A DNA stretch of 64,000 bases from Bacteroidota bacterium (GCA_016868755.1 VGFU01000002.1:45801-109800); one strand, 5' to 3'. Counted from the first letter of the stretch, positions 32,152 through 40,985 are shown. Numbers and translations: made by a program. Notes: generated from the sequence alone by a model not told the origin.

Positions 32152-33534
32152 ATGAAGCTGCACCACAAAATCCTGCTCGGTATGCTCCTTGGCCTCCTGT
32201 GGGCCGTCGCATCCGCCTTCATCGGCGGAGCGGAATTCACCGCCGACTGGATCGCTCCATTTGGAACCTTGTTCATTAATGCGATGAAGCTGATCGCTGT
32301 TCCGCTGGTGCTTTTTAGCATCATCGACGGAGTGGGGCAGGTGGGCAACCCTCGAGCCTTGGGGCGCATTGGCGGAAAAACCCTAGGTCTTTACTTGTTT
32401 ACCACGCTGGCGGCCATCCTCATGGGCGTGTTTGCCGTCAACCTGGTTCAGCCGGGAAAAACAGCTTCCCCCGAACAGCGCATGGAAAACCGGCGGGGAT
32501 TTGAAGCGTGGCTGCACGCCAACGACCGTCCGTCCCCAGACGGCCAATGGCTCACCGACGCGACCGCGACTGAAGCAGTAACATCGGTTGATGCCAAGCT
32601 CGACGCCCAAATCGCCGACGTGCGCGCAGGCGACCGCGGTCCCCTCGAGTTTTTGCACGAAATGGTTCCGAGCAACGTCTTTGAAGCCCTTTCGGACGGC
32701 AGCATGCTCCAAATCATTGTGTTTGCCATCTTTTTTGGCGTGATACTGGTCCTTATGCCGCGCGAGCAAACCGATCGCGTTCGCCCGTTGATGGCGCAAC
32801 TTTCGGCCGTTTTTGTGCACATGGTGGTGGTTGTTATGAATGCGGCGCCCTTTTTCGTCTTCGCGCTCATGGCCGGAACCCTCACGCAGCTCACGGGCGA
32901 CGACCCCGCGCGCCTGCCCAACCTGCTTCAAACCTACGGAACCTACATGCTTACCGTTTTTGGCGGACTTGTCGTGCTCCTGCTCACGCTGTACCCCACG
33001 CTGGTGTGGCTCGGAACCCGCAAGCACGGCTGGTCCTGGATCAAGAGCTTTAGCTTTTTCTTTCGCGGAATGCGTCCGGCCCAGCTGCTCGCGTTCAGTA
33101 CCTCGTCTTCGGCCGCAACGCTGCCCGTCACCTTGGAATGTGTGCACGACAACCTTAAGGTCGACGAGCAAGTAAGCCAGTTCACGCTGCCCATCGGGGC
33201 CACCGTAAACATGGACGGAACCAGTCTGTACCAAGCGGTTGCCGTGATTTTCTTGGCCCAGTTTCACCTCGTGGACCTGAGCCTCGCCCAGCAGGTGACC
33301 ATCGTCGTCACGGCGGTAGCCGCCTCGGTAGGGGCTGCAGCCATTCCTTCCGCCGGACTCATCATGCTCATCTTGGTGCTCGACGCCGTCGGACTCAACC
33401 CGGCGTGGATCGCCCTGATTTTTCCGGTGGACCGGATTCTCGATATGTGCCGCACCGTAGTCAACGTTTCGAGCGATGCGGCCGTCGCACTGACGGTGGC
33501 GGCCAGCGAGGACCAATGGCACGGAGCGGAGTGA
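32152..33534 (+). CDS. Dicarboxylate/amino acid:cation symporter (DAACS family)
   Basis: The 460-residue inner-membrane protein belongs to the glutamate/C4-dicarboxylate:H+/Na+ symporters (GltP/DctA). Signatures are the serine-rich hairpin AFSTSSSAATLPVT near 313-326, the PIGATVNMDGTSLYQ transport core near 347-361, and a C-terminal DRILDMCRTVVNVSSD. A hydrophilic insert of about 75 residues (near 100-180) lies between early helices. It is seen in Bacteroidota members and explains the extra length. Amino acid or dicarboxylate substrate cannot be decided. It starts 4 bases after aroC, and the downstream OmpA gene overlaps its end. Confidence 0.9.
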   Translation: MKLHHKILLGMLLGLLWAVASAFIGGAEFTADWIAPFGTLFINAMKLIAVPLVLFSIIDGVGQVGNPRALGRIGGKTLGLYLFTTLAAILMGVFAVNLVQPGKTASPEQRMENRRGFEAWLHANDRPSPDGQWLTDATATEAVTSVDAKLDAQIADVRAGDRGPLEFLHEMVPSNVFEALSDGSMLQIIVFAIFFGVILVLMPREQTDRVRPLMAQLSAVFVHMVVVVMNAAPFFVFALMAGTLTQLTGDDPARLPNLLQTYGTYMLTVFGGLVVLLLTLYPTLVWLGTRKHGWSWIKSFSFFFRGMRPAQLLAFSTSSSAATLPVTLECVHDNLKVDEQVSQFTLPIGATVNMDGTSLYQAVAVIFLAQFHLVDLSLAQQVTIVVTAVAASVGAAAIPSAGLIMLILVLDAVGLNPAWIALIFPVDRILDMCRTVVNVSSDAAVALTVAASEDQWHGAE

Positions 33535-35480
33535 GTTTGCCGGCCGCAGGCTGGCAGTTGCTGGTTGCTAGCTGCTGGTTGCCGGCCGCAGGCCGGCAGC
33601 TGCTGGTTGCTAGCTGCTGGTTGCTTTCCTTTGCCGCTGAGGCCCAAGTTCAATTAGGAGATTGCGACAAAGCAGGAGTTCCTTCTGCGCAAGTGCTCAA
33701 GGCCGAAGGGGCTTTAGCCAAAGGCGACCGCCCAATGGCCCAGGTCTACGTTTCGAGTTTGCGCCGCAAGGAACCCGAGTCGGTCCACGTTTGGTACCTC
33801 GACGCGGAACTCGCGCTGCTCCTCGGCGAAGAGCGCGCCGCCTTGGCCCTGTACGAAAAAGTCTACGCGGCCTGCCCGGACTACCTGAGCGACCTGGCAT
33901 TTCGCATCGGAGCGCTCCATGCGGGCCAAAGTCGACGCGCCGAGGCACAGCGTTACTGGGCCGCGCCCAACGCCGGGGCGGAGGCCCGGCGTTGGCTTCG
34001 CCGCTTCGCCATCGAAGACTCGCTGCGTGCGCACCCCGTTCCCTTTAGTCCTGAACCCATCGACGGCTTGGCTACCGCTGCAGACGAATTCTTGGGCGTT
34101 CGCAGCCCTGACGGGAGCAAATGGTACTTTACCCGTCGCCGAACCGTCGTTGACCGCAAGAGCGGTCCCGCTGCACTGACCCGGCTCGAAGAAGTGCTGT
34201 GTGAGGCGGTATCGGGTCCCCAGGGGCTGGACGTGCGTCCCTTGGACCGACCGTTTAATGCCGGAATGAACGAAGGAGGCCCCTCGGTCAGCGCGGACGA
34301 CCAGTGGATGGTGCTGACGTCGTGTGCGCCCGACGCTAGCGGCTACCGCAACTGCGACGTTTTCTTGGCGCACCGCAAATACGGCGAATGGTCTACGCTC
34401 AAACGCATGGACGAACTTTCGCTGCCTGCCTCGTGGGACTCGCAGGCGGCCCTTTCGGCCAACGGAGATCGCATCATTTTTTCGAGCGACCGCCCCGGGG
34501 GACGCGGAGGATTGGACTTGTGGATGTCGGTCCGCACCGCTGGCGGAACCTGGTCCGCACCCGAAAACCTCGGTCCAGCGATCAACACGGACGGCGACGA
34601 AAAGTCGCCCTTTCTGCACGCCGACGGCACAACGCTTTTTTTCTCCTCCAACGGCCATCCGGGTGTGGGCGGCTTTGACGTCTACTACGCTGACTGGACC
34701 CAGAAGTATGCGCCACTGAATTTGGGCTTCCCGATCAATACCGAAGGTGATGAGGTTGGCTTTGGCGTGCATGCCAACGAACCGCTCGGCTACTTTAGTG
34801 CCCGTCGGGATGCCGGCGGTTACGACATGATGCGCTTTGCGCTGCCGGGTTCGGCGGCCGGTCGTGAGGTGGCGTTTGTGCGCGGAAGCATCGACGGCGA
34901 AATCCCCGACGACGGACGACCCGCCCAAATCCGCATCGAAAACCTGCGCACCAAAACGAGTCAATCGGTGGTGGTGGATCCGGGAACCAAAACCTTCACG
35001 GCGGTCATTGCCCGCGCCGACCTCGCGGAGTCGGTGCTTGAGTTGGACCACCCCGAACTGGGGTACACGGCCCTCCGCCTTGAGGAATATACCGACGACG
35101 AAGAAATTCCTGCGTTGGTAGCCCGCAAGGCCCAACCCGGAACCGAATTCGCTCTGCGTAGCATTTTGTTTCAGACTTCGAGTTCCGAACTCCGTTCCGA
35201 GGACCAGCGCGCCCTCGAGGGCTTTGCGCGCTACCTGGAGCGCCATCCGGAATTCCGCGTTGAAATTCAAGGCCATACCGACAACGTGGGCTCGGCCGCA
35301 GCCAACGTCAGTCTGTCGCAGCAGCGCGCCCAGCGGGTCCTCGACCACTTGGTTCAGCTCGGCGTTTCTCGCTCGCGCCTTTCGGCCAAGGGGTACGGTT
35401 CCGCGCGACCGATTGCCAGTAACCAAAACGAAGAAGGCCGCTCGCGCAATCGGCGAACGGCCTTCGAAATCGTGCCGTAA
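33516..35480 (+). CDS. OmpA-family outer-membrane protein with WD40-like (PD40) repeats
   Basis: About 654 residues. The signal region is two copies of a 14-residue unit (LPAAGWQLLVASCW / LPAAGRQLLVASCW) encoded by a 42-base tandem repeat, cleaved probably after FAAEA. A TPR-like region comes next (about 45-170). PD40 beta-propeller blades follow (about 200-440, e.g. MNEGGPSVSADDQWMVLTSC, DGDEKSPFLHADGTTLFFSS). The C-terminal OmpA peptidoglycan-binding domain holds VEIQGHTDNVGSAAANVSLS and SAKGYGSARPI. The ATG at 33516 gives an Arg in the n-region; a GTG at 33531 with a 4-base GTGA overlap is the alternative. A role in anchoring envelope or gliding/secretion machinery is inferred only. Confidence 0.88.
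   Translation: MARSGVSLPAAGWQLLVASCWLPAAGRQLLVASCWLLSFAAEAQVQLGDCDKAGVPSAQVLKAEGALAKGDRPMAQVYVSSLRRKEPESVHVWYLDAELALLLGEERAALALYEKVYAACPDYLSDLAFRIGALHAGQSRRAEAQRYWAAPNAGAEARRWLRRFAIEDSLRAHPVPFSPEPIDGLATAADEFLGVRSPDGSKWYFTRRRTVVDRKSGPAALTRLEEVLCEAVSGPQGLDVRPLDRPFNAGMNEGGPSVSADDQWMVLTSCAPDASGYRNCDVFLAHRKYGEWSTLKRMDELSLPASWDSQAALSANGDRIIFSSDRPGGRGGLDLWMSVRTAGGTWSAPENLGPAINTDGDEKSPFLHADGTTLFFSSNGHPGVGGFDVYYADWTQKYAPLNLGFPINTEGDEVGFGVHANEPLGYFSARRDAGGYDMMRFALPGSAAGREVAFVRGSIDGEIPDDGRPAQIRIENLRTKTSQSVVVDPGTKTFTAVIARADLAESVLELDHPELGYTALRLEEYTDDEEIPALVARKAQPGTEFALRSILFQTSSSELRSEDQRALEGFARYLERHPEFRVEIQGHTDNVGSAAANVSLSQQRAQRVLDHLVQLGVSRSRLSAKGYGSARPIASNQNEEGRSRNRRTAFEIVP
33538..33621 (+). repeat. Tandem repeat, two 42-base units, encoding a signal peptide
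   Basis: Units 33538-33579 and 33580-33621 differ at two positions only, and a partial third unit follows. The unit contains GTTGCTAGCTGCTGG, also present inverted at 27189-27203. It is a multiple of three, so the OmpA reading frame passes through intact. Confidence 0.85.
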
Positions 35481-35495
35481 AAAGGGGGCTGCGAA

Positions 35496-35843
35496 TTAAA
35501 CGCGGCGCTCCTTGATGCGTGCGCTCTTACCAGTGCGGTCGCGCTGGTAGAAGATGCGTGCGCGGCGAACCTTACCCGTCTTGTTCACTTCGATTTTCTC
35601 GAGGTTGGGCATGTTCACCGGGAAAATGCGCTCAACGCCGATGGCGCCTGACATTTTGCGAATGGTGAAGGTTTCGGTGGCTCCGGCGCCGCTGCGCTGA
35701 ATCACGTCACCGCGAAAGAACTGCGTACGCGTTTTTTCGCCTTCGACAATTTTGTAGTAAACCGTAATGGTGTCACCCGCCTTGAATGAAGGGAAGTCCT
35801 TCTTCTCAATGTAGGTCTCCTGAACGTACTTAATCAGATCCAT
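35496..35843 (-). CDS. rplS: 50S ribosomal protein L19
   Basis: The 115-residue protein is L19, at the 30S-50S interface. It has the conserved FKAGDTITVYYKIVEGEKTRTQFFRGDVIQ and IRKMSGAIGVERIFPVNMPNLEKIEV segments and the basic RRARIFYQRDRTGKSARI end. The gene is monocistronic, with a perfect -7 element about 100 bases upstream and a structured leader between, which suggests feedback control by a ribosomal protein. It converges with the OmpA gene, 15 bases between stops. Confidence 0.97.
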   Translation of the reverse strand: MDLIKYVQETYIEKKDFPSFKAGDTITVYYKIVEGEKTRTQFFRGDVIQRSGAGATETFTIRKMSGAIGVERIFPVNMPNLEKIEVNKTGKVRRARIFYQRDRTGKSARIKERRV

Positions 35844-35936
35844 GATCTAGAAATTATGCAATTCAAACGGCAACGTACTTCACTTTGAAGCAGAGGTTGG
35901 GTCTGCGGAATCCCTTTTGGCGTAGTTCCTCCAGGG
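35844..35936 (-). promoter_or_regulatory. Structured 5' leader of rplS, candidate ribosomal-protein leader
   Basis: From the predicted transcription start to the rplS ATG there are about 93 untranslated bases, long for this window. Two hairpins are visible on the minus strand: GCAGA/TCTGC with a 7-base loop, directly followed by CTTCA/TGAAG with a 3-base loop. I recall that L19 leader RNAs have been described in flavobacteria, but I cannot confirm the match here. Confidence 0.5.
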
Positions 35937-35940
35937 GCGG

Positions 35941-35948
35941 CAAAGGTA
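35941..35948 (-). promoter_or_regulatory. -7 promoter element of rplS
   Basis: TACCTTTG on the minus strand is a perfect consensus match at the upstream end of the structured rplS leader. Confidence 0.65.
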
Positions 35949-35966
35949 GTGCGAAAAACGACGTTA

Positions 35967-37292
35967 TTAACTACCCGCGCAATCTTGGTAGTTCGGGCTA
36001 ACGCGAAGGGCCGTTTCGGCCTTCTTGCGCGCCACCCAGGCTTCGAGCACTTCCTGGCGGCGCTTGTTTTCCACGTAATTTTTTAGCAAGGCCAAGTCTT
36101 GGTCCAGATTGGCGCGGTGGGGCTCGACTTTGCTGCGCAGCTGAATGATGCGAAAGAACTCCTTGCCTTGGGGGTCGCGAACCAAAGAGGCCTCGCTGAT
36201 GCTGCCGGTCGCTAAGTTTTGAATCGCATAAAAAACGCCGCGGTCGAGTTGATCTATGCTGAACTTCACGTCCATGGTGTTGGGATTCAGCATGATGCCT
36301 GCGTTAAGCTTGGTTTCTTCGTCTTGAGAAAACTGCTGGGCGGCGGCTTCAAACGTCAAGGTTCCGGCCACGACGGCGCTGCGAATGCTGTCAAGGCGCT
36401 TCTGCGCGGCATCTAAATCTTTTTGCTCCAGCTTGGGCTTGACCAAAATGTGGCGCAGGTCCAATTCTTCGCCGCGCTTCGCCTGAAGCTGCACAATGTG
36501 GTACCCAAACTCTGTGCGGAACGGCTTAGAAATTTCTCCAATGGCCAGGTTGTACGACACGGCATCAAATTCCTTGACGAATTGTCCGCGCTTAATCCCC
36601 TTGTACTCGCCGCCATTTCGGTTGGAACCCGGATCCTCGGAATACAAAATGGCCATGGTCGCAAAGCTGGAACCGTTGAGAATGCGTGTGCGCAGCTGCT
36701 CGAGCCGTTCCATGGCCTCCTTTTCGGCTTTTTCGCTCACAATCGGGTTTAAGATGATCTGCGCCAACTCAACTTCAGTACCAATGAGGGGCAGGGAATC
36801 GAGCGGAAGCTTGCGGATTTCTTGCTCAACTTCAACTGGGGTCACTTTTACGTTCTCGGTCAAGGTGCCCTGCATGCGCTGCGCCGTCATCTGGTTCTTC
36901 ATCAGGGGACGCATCTCCTCTTTGATCTCGAGAATGGACTTTTTGTAGTATTCCGTGAGGCGTCGCTCGCTGCCAATTTGCGCGACGAGCTGTTCGATGC
37001 GGCGGGAGATGTTGTCGTCGATCTCTGAGTCGCTCACCACGACCGAATCGATGGCGGCATGGTGAATTAAGAGCTTTTCAAGAATGAGTTCTTGAAGCAC
37101 GTCGCAGTCGCTGCGGTCTTGACCTTCGCGCTTGAGGGTCTCGCGCATGATGCTGACGTCTGACTGCAAAATCAACTCGTTGCCCACCACGGCGACGACG
37201 CCGTCGGCCAGTATGGGCTGTGCTAGGGCGGAATGGCAAAATGCTACCGCGAAGATCGAGGCGGCGAATAGGGAGCGAATGGTCATGGGCAT
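35967..37292 (-). CDS. SurA-like periplasmic peptidyl-prolyl isomerase
   Basis: The 441-residue product has a signal peptide (MTIRSLFAASIFAVAFCHSALAQ after two extra residues), a SurA N-terminal chaperone domain (DGVVAVVGNELILQSDVS), and two parvulin rotamase domains. The first shows SEDPGSNRNGGEYKGIKRGQFVKEFDAVSYNL with FGYHIVQL; the second is more divergent (SQDEETKLNAGIM). It should assist folding of outer-membrane proteins in the periplasm. The ATG at 37292 (or 37286) was chosen because a perfect -7 element lies at 37301-37308, ruling out the longer frame. It is downstream of the ParA gene. Confidence 0.88.
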   Translation of the reverse strand: MPMTIRSLFAASIFAVAFCHSALAQPILADGVVAVVGNELILQSDVSIMRETLKREGQDRSDCDVLQELILEKLLIHHAAIDSVVVSDSEIDDNISRRIEQLVAQIGSERRLTEYYKKSILEIKEEMRPLMKNQMTAQRMQGTLTENVKVTPVEVEQEIRKLPLDSLPLIGTEVELAQIILNPIVSEKAEKEAMERLEQLRTRILNGSSFATMAILYSEDPGSNRNGGEYKGIKRGQFVKEFDAVSYNLAIGEISKPFRTEFGYHIVQLQAKRGEELDLRHILVKPKLEQKDLDAAQKRLDSIRSAVVAGTLTFEAAAQQFSQDEETKLNAGIMLNPNTMDVKFSIDQLDRGVFYAIQNLATGSISEASLVRDPQGKEFFRIIQLRSKVEPHRANLDQDLALLKNYVENKRRQEVLEAWVARKKAETALRVSPNYQDCAGS

Positions 37293-37300
37293 AGCAAGGG

Positions 37301-37308
37301 CAAACGTA
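37301..37308 (-). promoter_or_regulatory. -7 promoter element of the surA-like gene
   Basis: TACGTTTG on the minus strand is a perfect consensus match, 8 bases before the ATG at 37292. It excludes an in-frame TTG start at 37319. Confidence 0.55.
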
Positions 37309-37322
37309 CGGCGGATCAAAAC

Positions 37323-38099
37323 TTAGGCGCCTACGTGCGCATTTCGTGCCAAAAGTTCACGGGCCAAGTTGAGGTAGTTCTCTGCGCCGGTCGACGCCGC
37401 GTCGTAAACCATAATCGGCTCGCCAAACGAGGGCGCCTCGCTCAACCGAACGTTGCGCGATATGACGGTGTCAAACACGAGCTGCTGAAAATGCTGGCGC
37501 ACCTCGTCGACCACTTGATTACTCAACCGAAGGCGCGAATCGTACATCGTGAGGAGCATGCCTTCGATCTGCAGCTGGGCATTCTGCAGGCTTTGTACTG
37601 AACGAACCGTGTTGAGCAACTTACCTAGTCCCTCGAGGGCAAAGTACTCGCACTGAATGGGAATGATGACCGAATCAGCGGCAGTCAGCGCGTTGAGCGT
37701 AACGAGTCCCAGGGAAGGCGCGCAGTCGATCAAAATGTAGTCGTAGTCGGCCTTTACCTCGGCAAGGGCAGACTGAAGCATGTACTCTCGGCGGGGCTTA
37801 TCCACCAGCTCGAGCTCAGCCGCAACGAGGTCGAGGTGCGCGGGCATCAGGCTCAAATTGGGGTTGCGCCCGTCGACAATGGCCTGGCCGGGGGGCACAG
37901 CGTGCTCGAGCACGTGGTAGGTGCCCGTTTTTGGTTCGGTTGGGTCGTAGCCCAAGGCCGACGTCGCATTGGCCTGAGGATCGGCATCGATGAGCAGCAC
38001 GCGCTGCTCCAAAACGCCCAAGGCGCTGGCCAGGTTGACCGCGGTAGTCGTCTTGCCGACTCCGCCTTTTTGGTTTGCAACGGCGATGATTTTTCCCAC
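37323..38099 (-). CDS. parA: ParA/Soj-type chromosome partitioning ATPase
   Basis: The 258-residue Walker ATPase has the deviant P-loop NQKGGVGKTTTAVNLA at 9-24, LLIDADPQANATSALGY near 35-51 and ILIDCAPSLGLVTLNAL near 121-137. This is the chromosomal Soj pattern. ParA normally works with ParB and parS sites to segregate origins. No parB follows: the next gene downstream is the surA-like gene. The start is GTG at 38099, supported by a -7-like element five bases upstream. Confidence 0.92.
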   Translation of the reverse strand: MGKIIAVANQKGGVGKTTTAVNLASALGVLEQRVLLIDADPQANATSALGYDPTEPKTGTYHVLEHAVPPGQAIVDGRNPNLSLMPAHLDLVAAELELVDKPRREYMLQSALAEVKADYDYILIDCAPSLGLVTLNALTAADSVIIPIQCEYFALEGLGKLLNTVRSVQSLQNAQLQIEGMLLTMYDSRLRLSNQVVDEVRQHFQQLVFDTVISRNVRLSEAPSFGEPIMVYDAASTGAENYLNLARELLARNAHVGA

Positions 38100-38104
38100 A
38101 GCGG

Positions 38105-38112
38105 CGAAGGTA
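38105..38112 (-). promoter_or_regulatory. -7-like element five bases before parA
   Basis: TACCTTCG on the minus strand fits seven of eight consensus positions. Five bases separate it from the GTG start, predicting a nearly leaderless mRNA. Confidence 0.5.
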
Positions 38113-38149
38113 GCGCGAGACCCGGACCTACTCGCGGCTTGTGGAAAAC

Positions 38150-38668
38150 TTAATCCTTTGCTCCGGTGCGGGGAGCAATCGCCGTTCGCACCACGCCGCA
38201 GTGGAGCATTTCGTCTCCGAAGTAGGGGTTCATGACCACTTTTTCGCGGCTAATCCACGTCGCACCCTCGTAGTCAAAGGCCATTGGGCAGAACTGCAGG
38301 TAAAGTGTGTCTTCGCCGGGCTTGGATTCAAGCGAGACCAGGTAGGCTTGGGTGAGGCTGTAAAAGGCTTCGCGCTGCGCTGAGAGGTCTGAGGTCGACG
38401 CAATTTGACGCACCGACGACAGAAGTTGCTCGCCGGGACTGTTGGCTGTCCAGAGCGAATCCAAGTGCTTAGCGGCGTTTTGGGCTTCTGTGGGATTCGA
38501 AGAGACCAACGCGTCTTTGATGCGCATGTACTGGTCCATCGGAACCTCGGCGTAGGAGTCCTTTAGGTAGGTTCCGTGCGCGGGTTCTGCACGAGTGGTG
38601 GATTCTTGGTCTTCGGGTGTGGAACAAGCGGCCAGCACAGCAGCGGCGGCAATCAGTGCGTACTTCAT
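38150..38668 (-). CDS. DUF3347 lipoprotein
   Basis: The 172-residue lipoprotein (signal MKYALIAAAAVLAAC, Cys15) contains a DUF3347 domain: YMRIKDALVSSNPTEAQNAAKHLDSL, QREAFYSLTQAYLVSL and the conserved end LQFCPMAFDYEGATWIS...NPYFGDEMLHCGVV. The Cys, Met and His positions at the end recall copper-binding sites, and members often accompany heavy-metal efflux genes. No efflux gene is next to it here. Metal handling is therefore inference. A perfect -7 element lies exactly four bases before the ATG, predicting a leaderless transcript. Confidence 0.85.
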   Translation of the reverse strand: MKYALIAAAAVLAACSTPEDQESTTRAEPAHGTYLKDSYAEVPMDQYMRIKDALVSSNPTEAQNAAKHLDSLWTANSPGEQLLSSVRQIASTSDLSAQREAFYSLTQAYLVSLESKPGEDTLYLQFCPMAFDYEGATWISREKVVMNPYFGDEMLHCGVVRTAIAPRTGAKD

Positions 38669-38672
38669 GCCC

Positions 38673-38680
38673 CAAAATTA
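38673..38680 (-). promoter_or_regulatory. -7 promoter element four bases before the DUF3347 gene
   Basis: TAATTTTG on the minus strand is a perfect consensus match with a four-base gap (GGGC) to the ATG at 38668. Confidence 0.65.
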
Positions 38681-38684
38681 GGCG

Positions 38685-40985
38685 CTAGTTGCGTGCGTCG
38701 CGCATCGGATTGCTCCGCCATAGCTGAGCTCCGGTTGGCTTCGGAAGCGCTTCCAGATGAAGGTCGGCATCGCCGCCCCATACGTTGTTGTACAGGTCAA
38801 TGTCGGCGAGTTCGCGGAACGGATCCAAGTCAATCGACACCGCCTTTTTGGGTAAAAACACGGTTTTGGTGATTTCTTGTTCGCTCTGAATCCAGATTTC
38901 GGCGGGCCAGCGCTCAATGTGCGAGCTTCCGTCGGCAAACGTGTAGCGCACGACCACGGGCATTATTAGTCCCCCCGCGTTCTTCACGGTGATTTCGTGA
39001 AGGTATCCGCTTGGACCCGGCTTGAGCGCAGTCAAACGCTTGGCGTCGGCTTTGCTCACAGCGTGGCGGTTGTACTCGGTCACGTAAAAATCGCGGTAGG
39101 CGGGATCTTTATCGACCTTGGTCGGGCGGTTGCTGGTTTCGTTTCGTTGGTTGCCAATAAACGCGGCGTACTCCGCGTCGGCTTCAGCCTTGCGCTGGGC
39201 TTCGAGTTCCTTGGGGTCCAGCGTTGGAACCGCCGCAATGCGCACTTTGCTCAGTTCCTGATCTACGGCTTCGGTGGTGTAAAACCATCCGCGCCAGAAC
39301 CAGTCGAGGTCTACGCCGCTCGCATCTTCCATCGTTCTGAAAAAGTCGGCAGGCGAGGGGTGCTTGAAGGCCCAGCGGGTGCAGTAGGTTTTAAACGCAT
39401 GGTCAAAGAGTTCGCGGCCCATCACGGTTTCGCGCAAAATATTAAGTGCCGTAGCCGGCTTTCCGTACGCGTTGTTGCCGAACTGAAGAATGCTCTCCGA
39501 ATTCGTCATAATAGGTACTTGGTTAAGGGCCGGAGAACGCATGTACTCGACAATTTTGTAGGCTGGTCCGCGGCGAGAAGGGTAGTTGACGTCCCACTCC
39601 TGTTCGGTGAGGTACTGCACAAAGGTGTTAAGGCCTTCGTCCATCCAGGTCCACTGGCGCTCGTCGCTGTTGATGATCATGGGGAAGAAGTTGTGGCCCA
39701 CCTCGTGGATGATGACGCTGATCATGCCCAACTTCTCGGCTTCGGAGTAGGTTCCGTCGGGGTCAGGACGTCCGCCGTTGAAGCAAATCATCGGGTATTC
39801 CATGCCGATGTCGTCGGTGTGGACCGAAATGGCGCGCTCATATGGGTAGTCGACCGTGTACTTGGAATAGGTCTCGATGGTCTGCGCCACGGCGCGGGTT
39901 GAGAACTGTTCCCAGAGCGGATTACCTTCTTTGGGGTAGAACGACTCGGCGAGGGTGGTGCGGTTGCCCACCTTGACGGTCATGGCGTCCCAAATGAACT
40001 TGCGGCTCGTGGCAAAGGCGAAGTCGCGCACGTTTTTGGCCGAAAACAACCAGGTTTTGGTGCTTGTAGCCTTGGTCTTTTCGCGCTCACGGGCCTCGGC
40101 TTCGGTGGCGATGATCACCGGTTTGTCCGTGGTTTTGCGGGCTTCGGCGAGGCGTTGGCGCTGGGTGGCCGAAAGCACGCTCGCTTCGTTGGTCAGCGTA
40201 CCTGTGGCCGCCACAAGGTGGTCGCTGGGCACGGTAATGGCGACTTTATAGTCTCCAAACGGCAGGGTGAACTCGCCCTGACCCAAAAACTGCTTGTGCT
40301 GCCATCCGACGTTGTCGCCGTAAACGGCCATGCGCGGAAAAAACTGCGCAATGGTGTACAGGGTGTTGCCTTCTTCGTCAAAGTGCTCGTACCCGCTGCG
40401 GCCGCCGTCTTTCATGCGGTCGTTGATGAGGTAGTTCCAGGCGACGTAAAAGCGGACGCTCTGACCCGGAGCCAAAGCCGCCGGAAGGTCGATCCGCATC
40501 ATCGTGTTGTTAATCACGTAGGGGAGCTTGCCTCCGGTGGCAGACTTCACCTCGGTTACGTTAAATCCGCCTTGGTATTTGTCGACGTATTGCTCGTTGA
40601 TTTGTTCGGGCGTGATTGACGACGGAATGCTGCCTTTCTTGCTCTGGTCCGTCATCGAACCGGGCTTCATCATGTTTTGGTCCAGCTGGACCCACAAATA
40701 GGTTAGCGCGTCAGGGCTGTTGTTGCGGTAGGTAATCCATTCCGTGCCGGTAAGGACGTGCGTCTTTTCGTCGAGGTTCAGTTGAATGTCGTAGTCCGCT
40801 CGGTTTTGGTAGTAGGCGTGCCCCGGAGCCCCCGCCGCATTGCGGTAGCTGTTGGGCGTAGGCAGTTCCTGTTCCAGTTGGCGGAATTTGCTGTGCGCCA
40901 AGCGGTCAGCGGGGACGTGCTGGGCTTGCGCGCCCAAATGAATAAGGCTCGCGCACAGTGTAGCGAAGCGGATGGAGTTTTTCAT
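38685..40985 (-). CDS. M1 family zinc aminopeptidase, exported
   Basis: The 766-residue protein has a signal peptide (MKNSIRFATLCASLIHLGAQAQ) and an M1-type gluzincin domain. The zinc motif HEVGHNF sits with the downstream Glu in WTWMDEGLNTFVQYL, near residues 415-445, matching HExxH-18-E. Bacteroidota homologues of this size are periplasmic aminopeptidases. The usual substrate-binding GxMEN appears as GMEYPMICFNGG. The ATG at 40985 overlaps the hupE stop by 4 bases (ATGA); an ATG 12 bases earlier is possible. A -7 element inside the hupE end suggests an additional promoter. Confidence 0.9.
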   Translation of the reverse strand: MKNSIRFATLCASLIHLGAQAQHVPADRLAHSKFRQLEQELPTPNSYRNAAGAPGHAYYQNRADYDIQLNLDEKTHVLTGTEWITYRNNSPDALTYLWVQLDQNMMKPGSMTDQSKKGSIPSSITPEQINEQYVDKYQGGFNVTEVKSATGGKLPYVINNTMMRIDLPAALAPGQSVRFYVAWNYLINDRMKDGGRSGYEHFDEEGNTLYTIAQFFPRMAVYGDNVGWQHKQFLGQGEFTLPFGDYKVAITVPSDHLVAATGTLTNEASVLSATQRQRLAEARKTTDKPVIIATEAEAREREKTKATSTKTWLFSAKNVRDFAFATSRKFIWDAMTVKVGNRTTLAESFYPKEGNPLWEQFSTRAVAQTIETYSKYTVDYPYERAISVHTDDIGMEYPMICFNGGRPDPDGTYSEAEKLGMISVIIHEVGHNFFPMIINSDERQWTWMDEGLNTFVQYLTEQEWDVNYPSRRGPAYKIVEYMRSPALNQVPIMTNSESILQFGNNAYGKPATALNILRETVMGRELFDHAFKTYCTRWAFKHPSPADFFRTMEDASGVDLDWFWRGWFYTTEAVDQELSKVRIAAVPTLDPKELEAQRKAEADAEYAAFIGNQRNETSNRPTKVDKDPAYRDFYVTEYNRHAVSKADAKRLTALKPGPSGYLHEITVKNAGGLIMPVVVRYTFADGSSHIERWPAEIWIQSEQEITKTVFLPKKAVSIDLDPFRELADIDLYNNVWGGDADLHLEALPKPTGAQLWRSNPMRDARN

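Noticed and set aside
33538..33621. CRISPR-like array
   Set aside because: There are only two directly abutting units without spacers, and they lie inside a coding frame.
33714..35426. A 570-residue minus-strand frame across the OmpA gene
   Set aside because: It is the antisense shadow of a gene with clear PD40 and OmpA domains, and no family pattern is visible.
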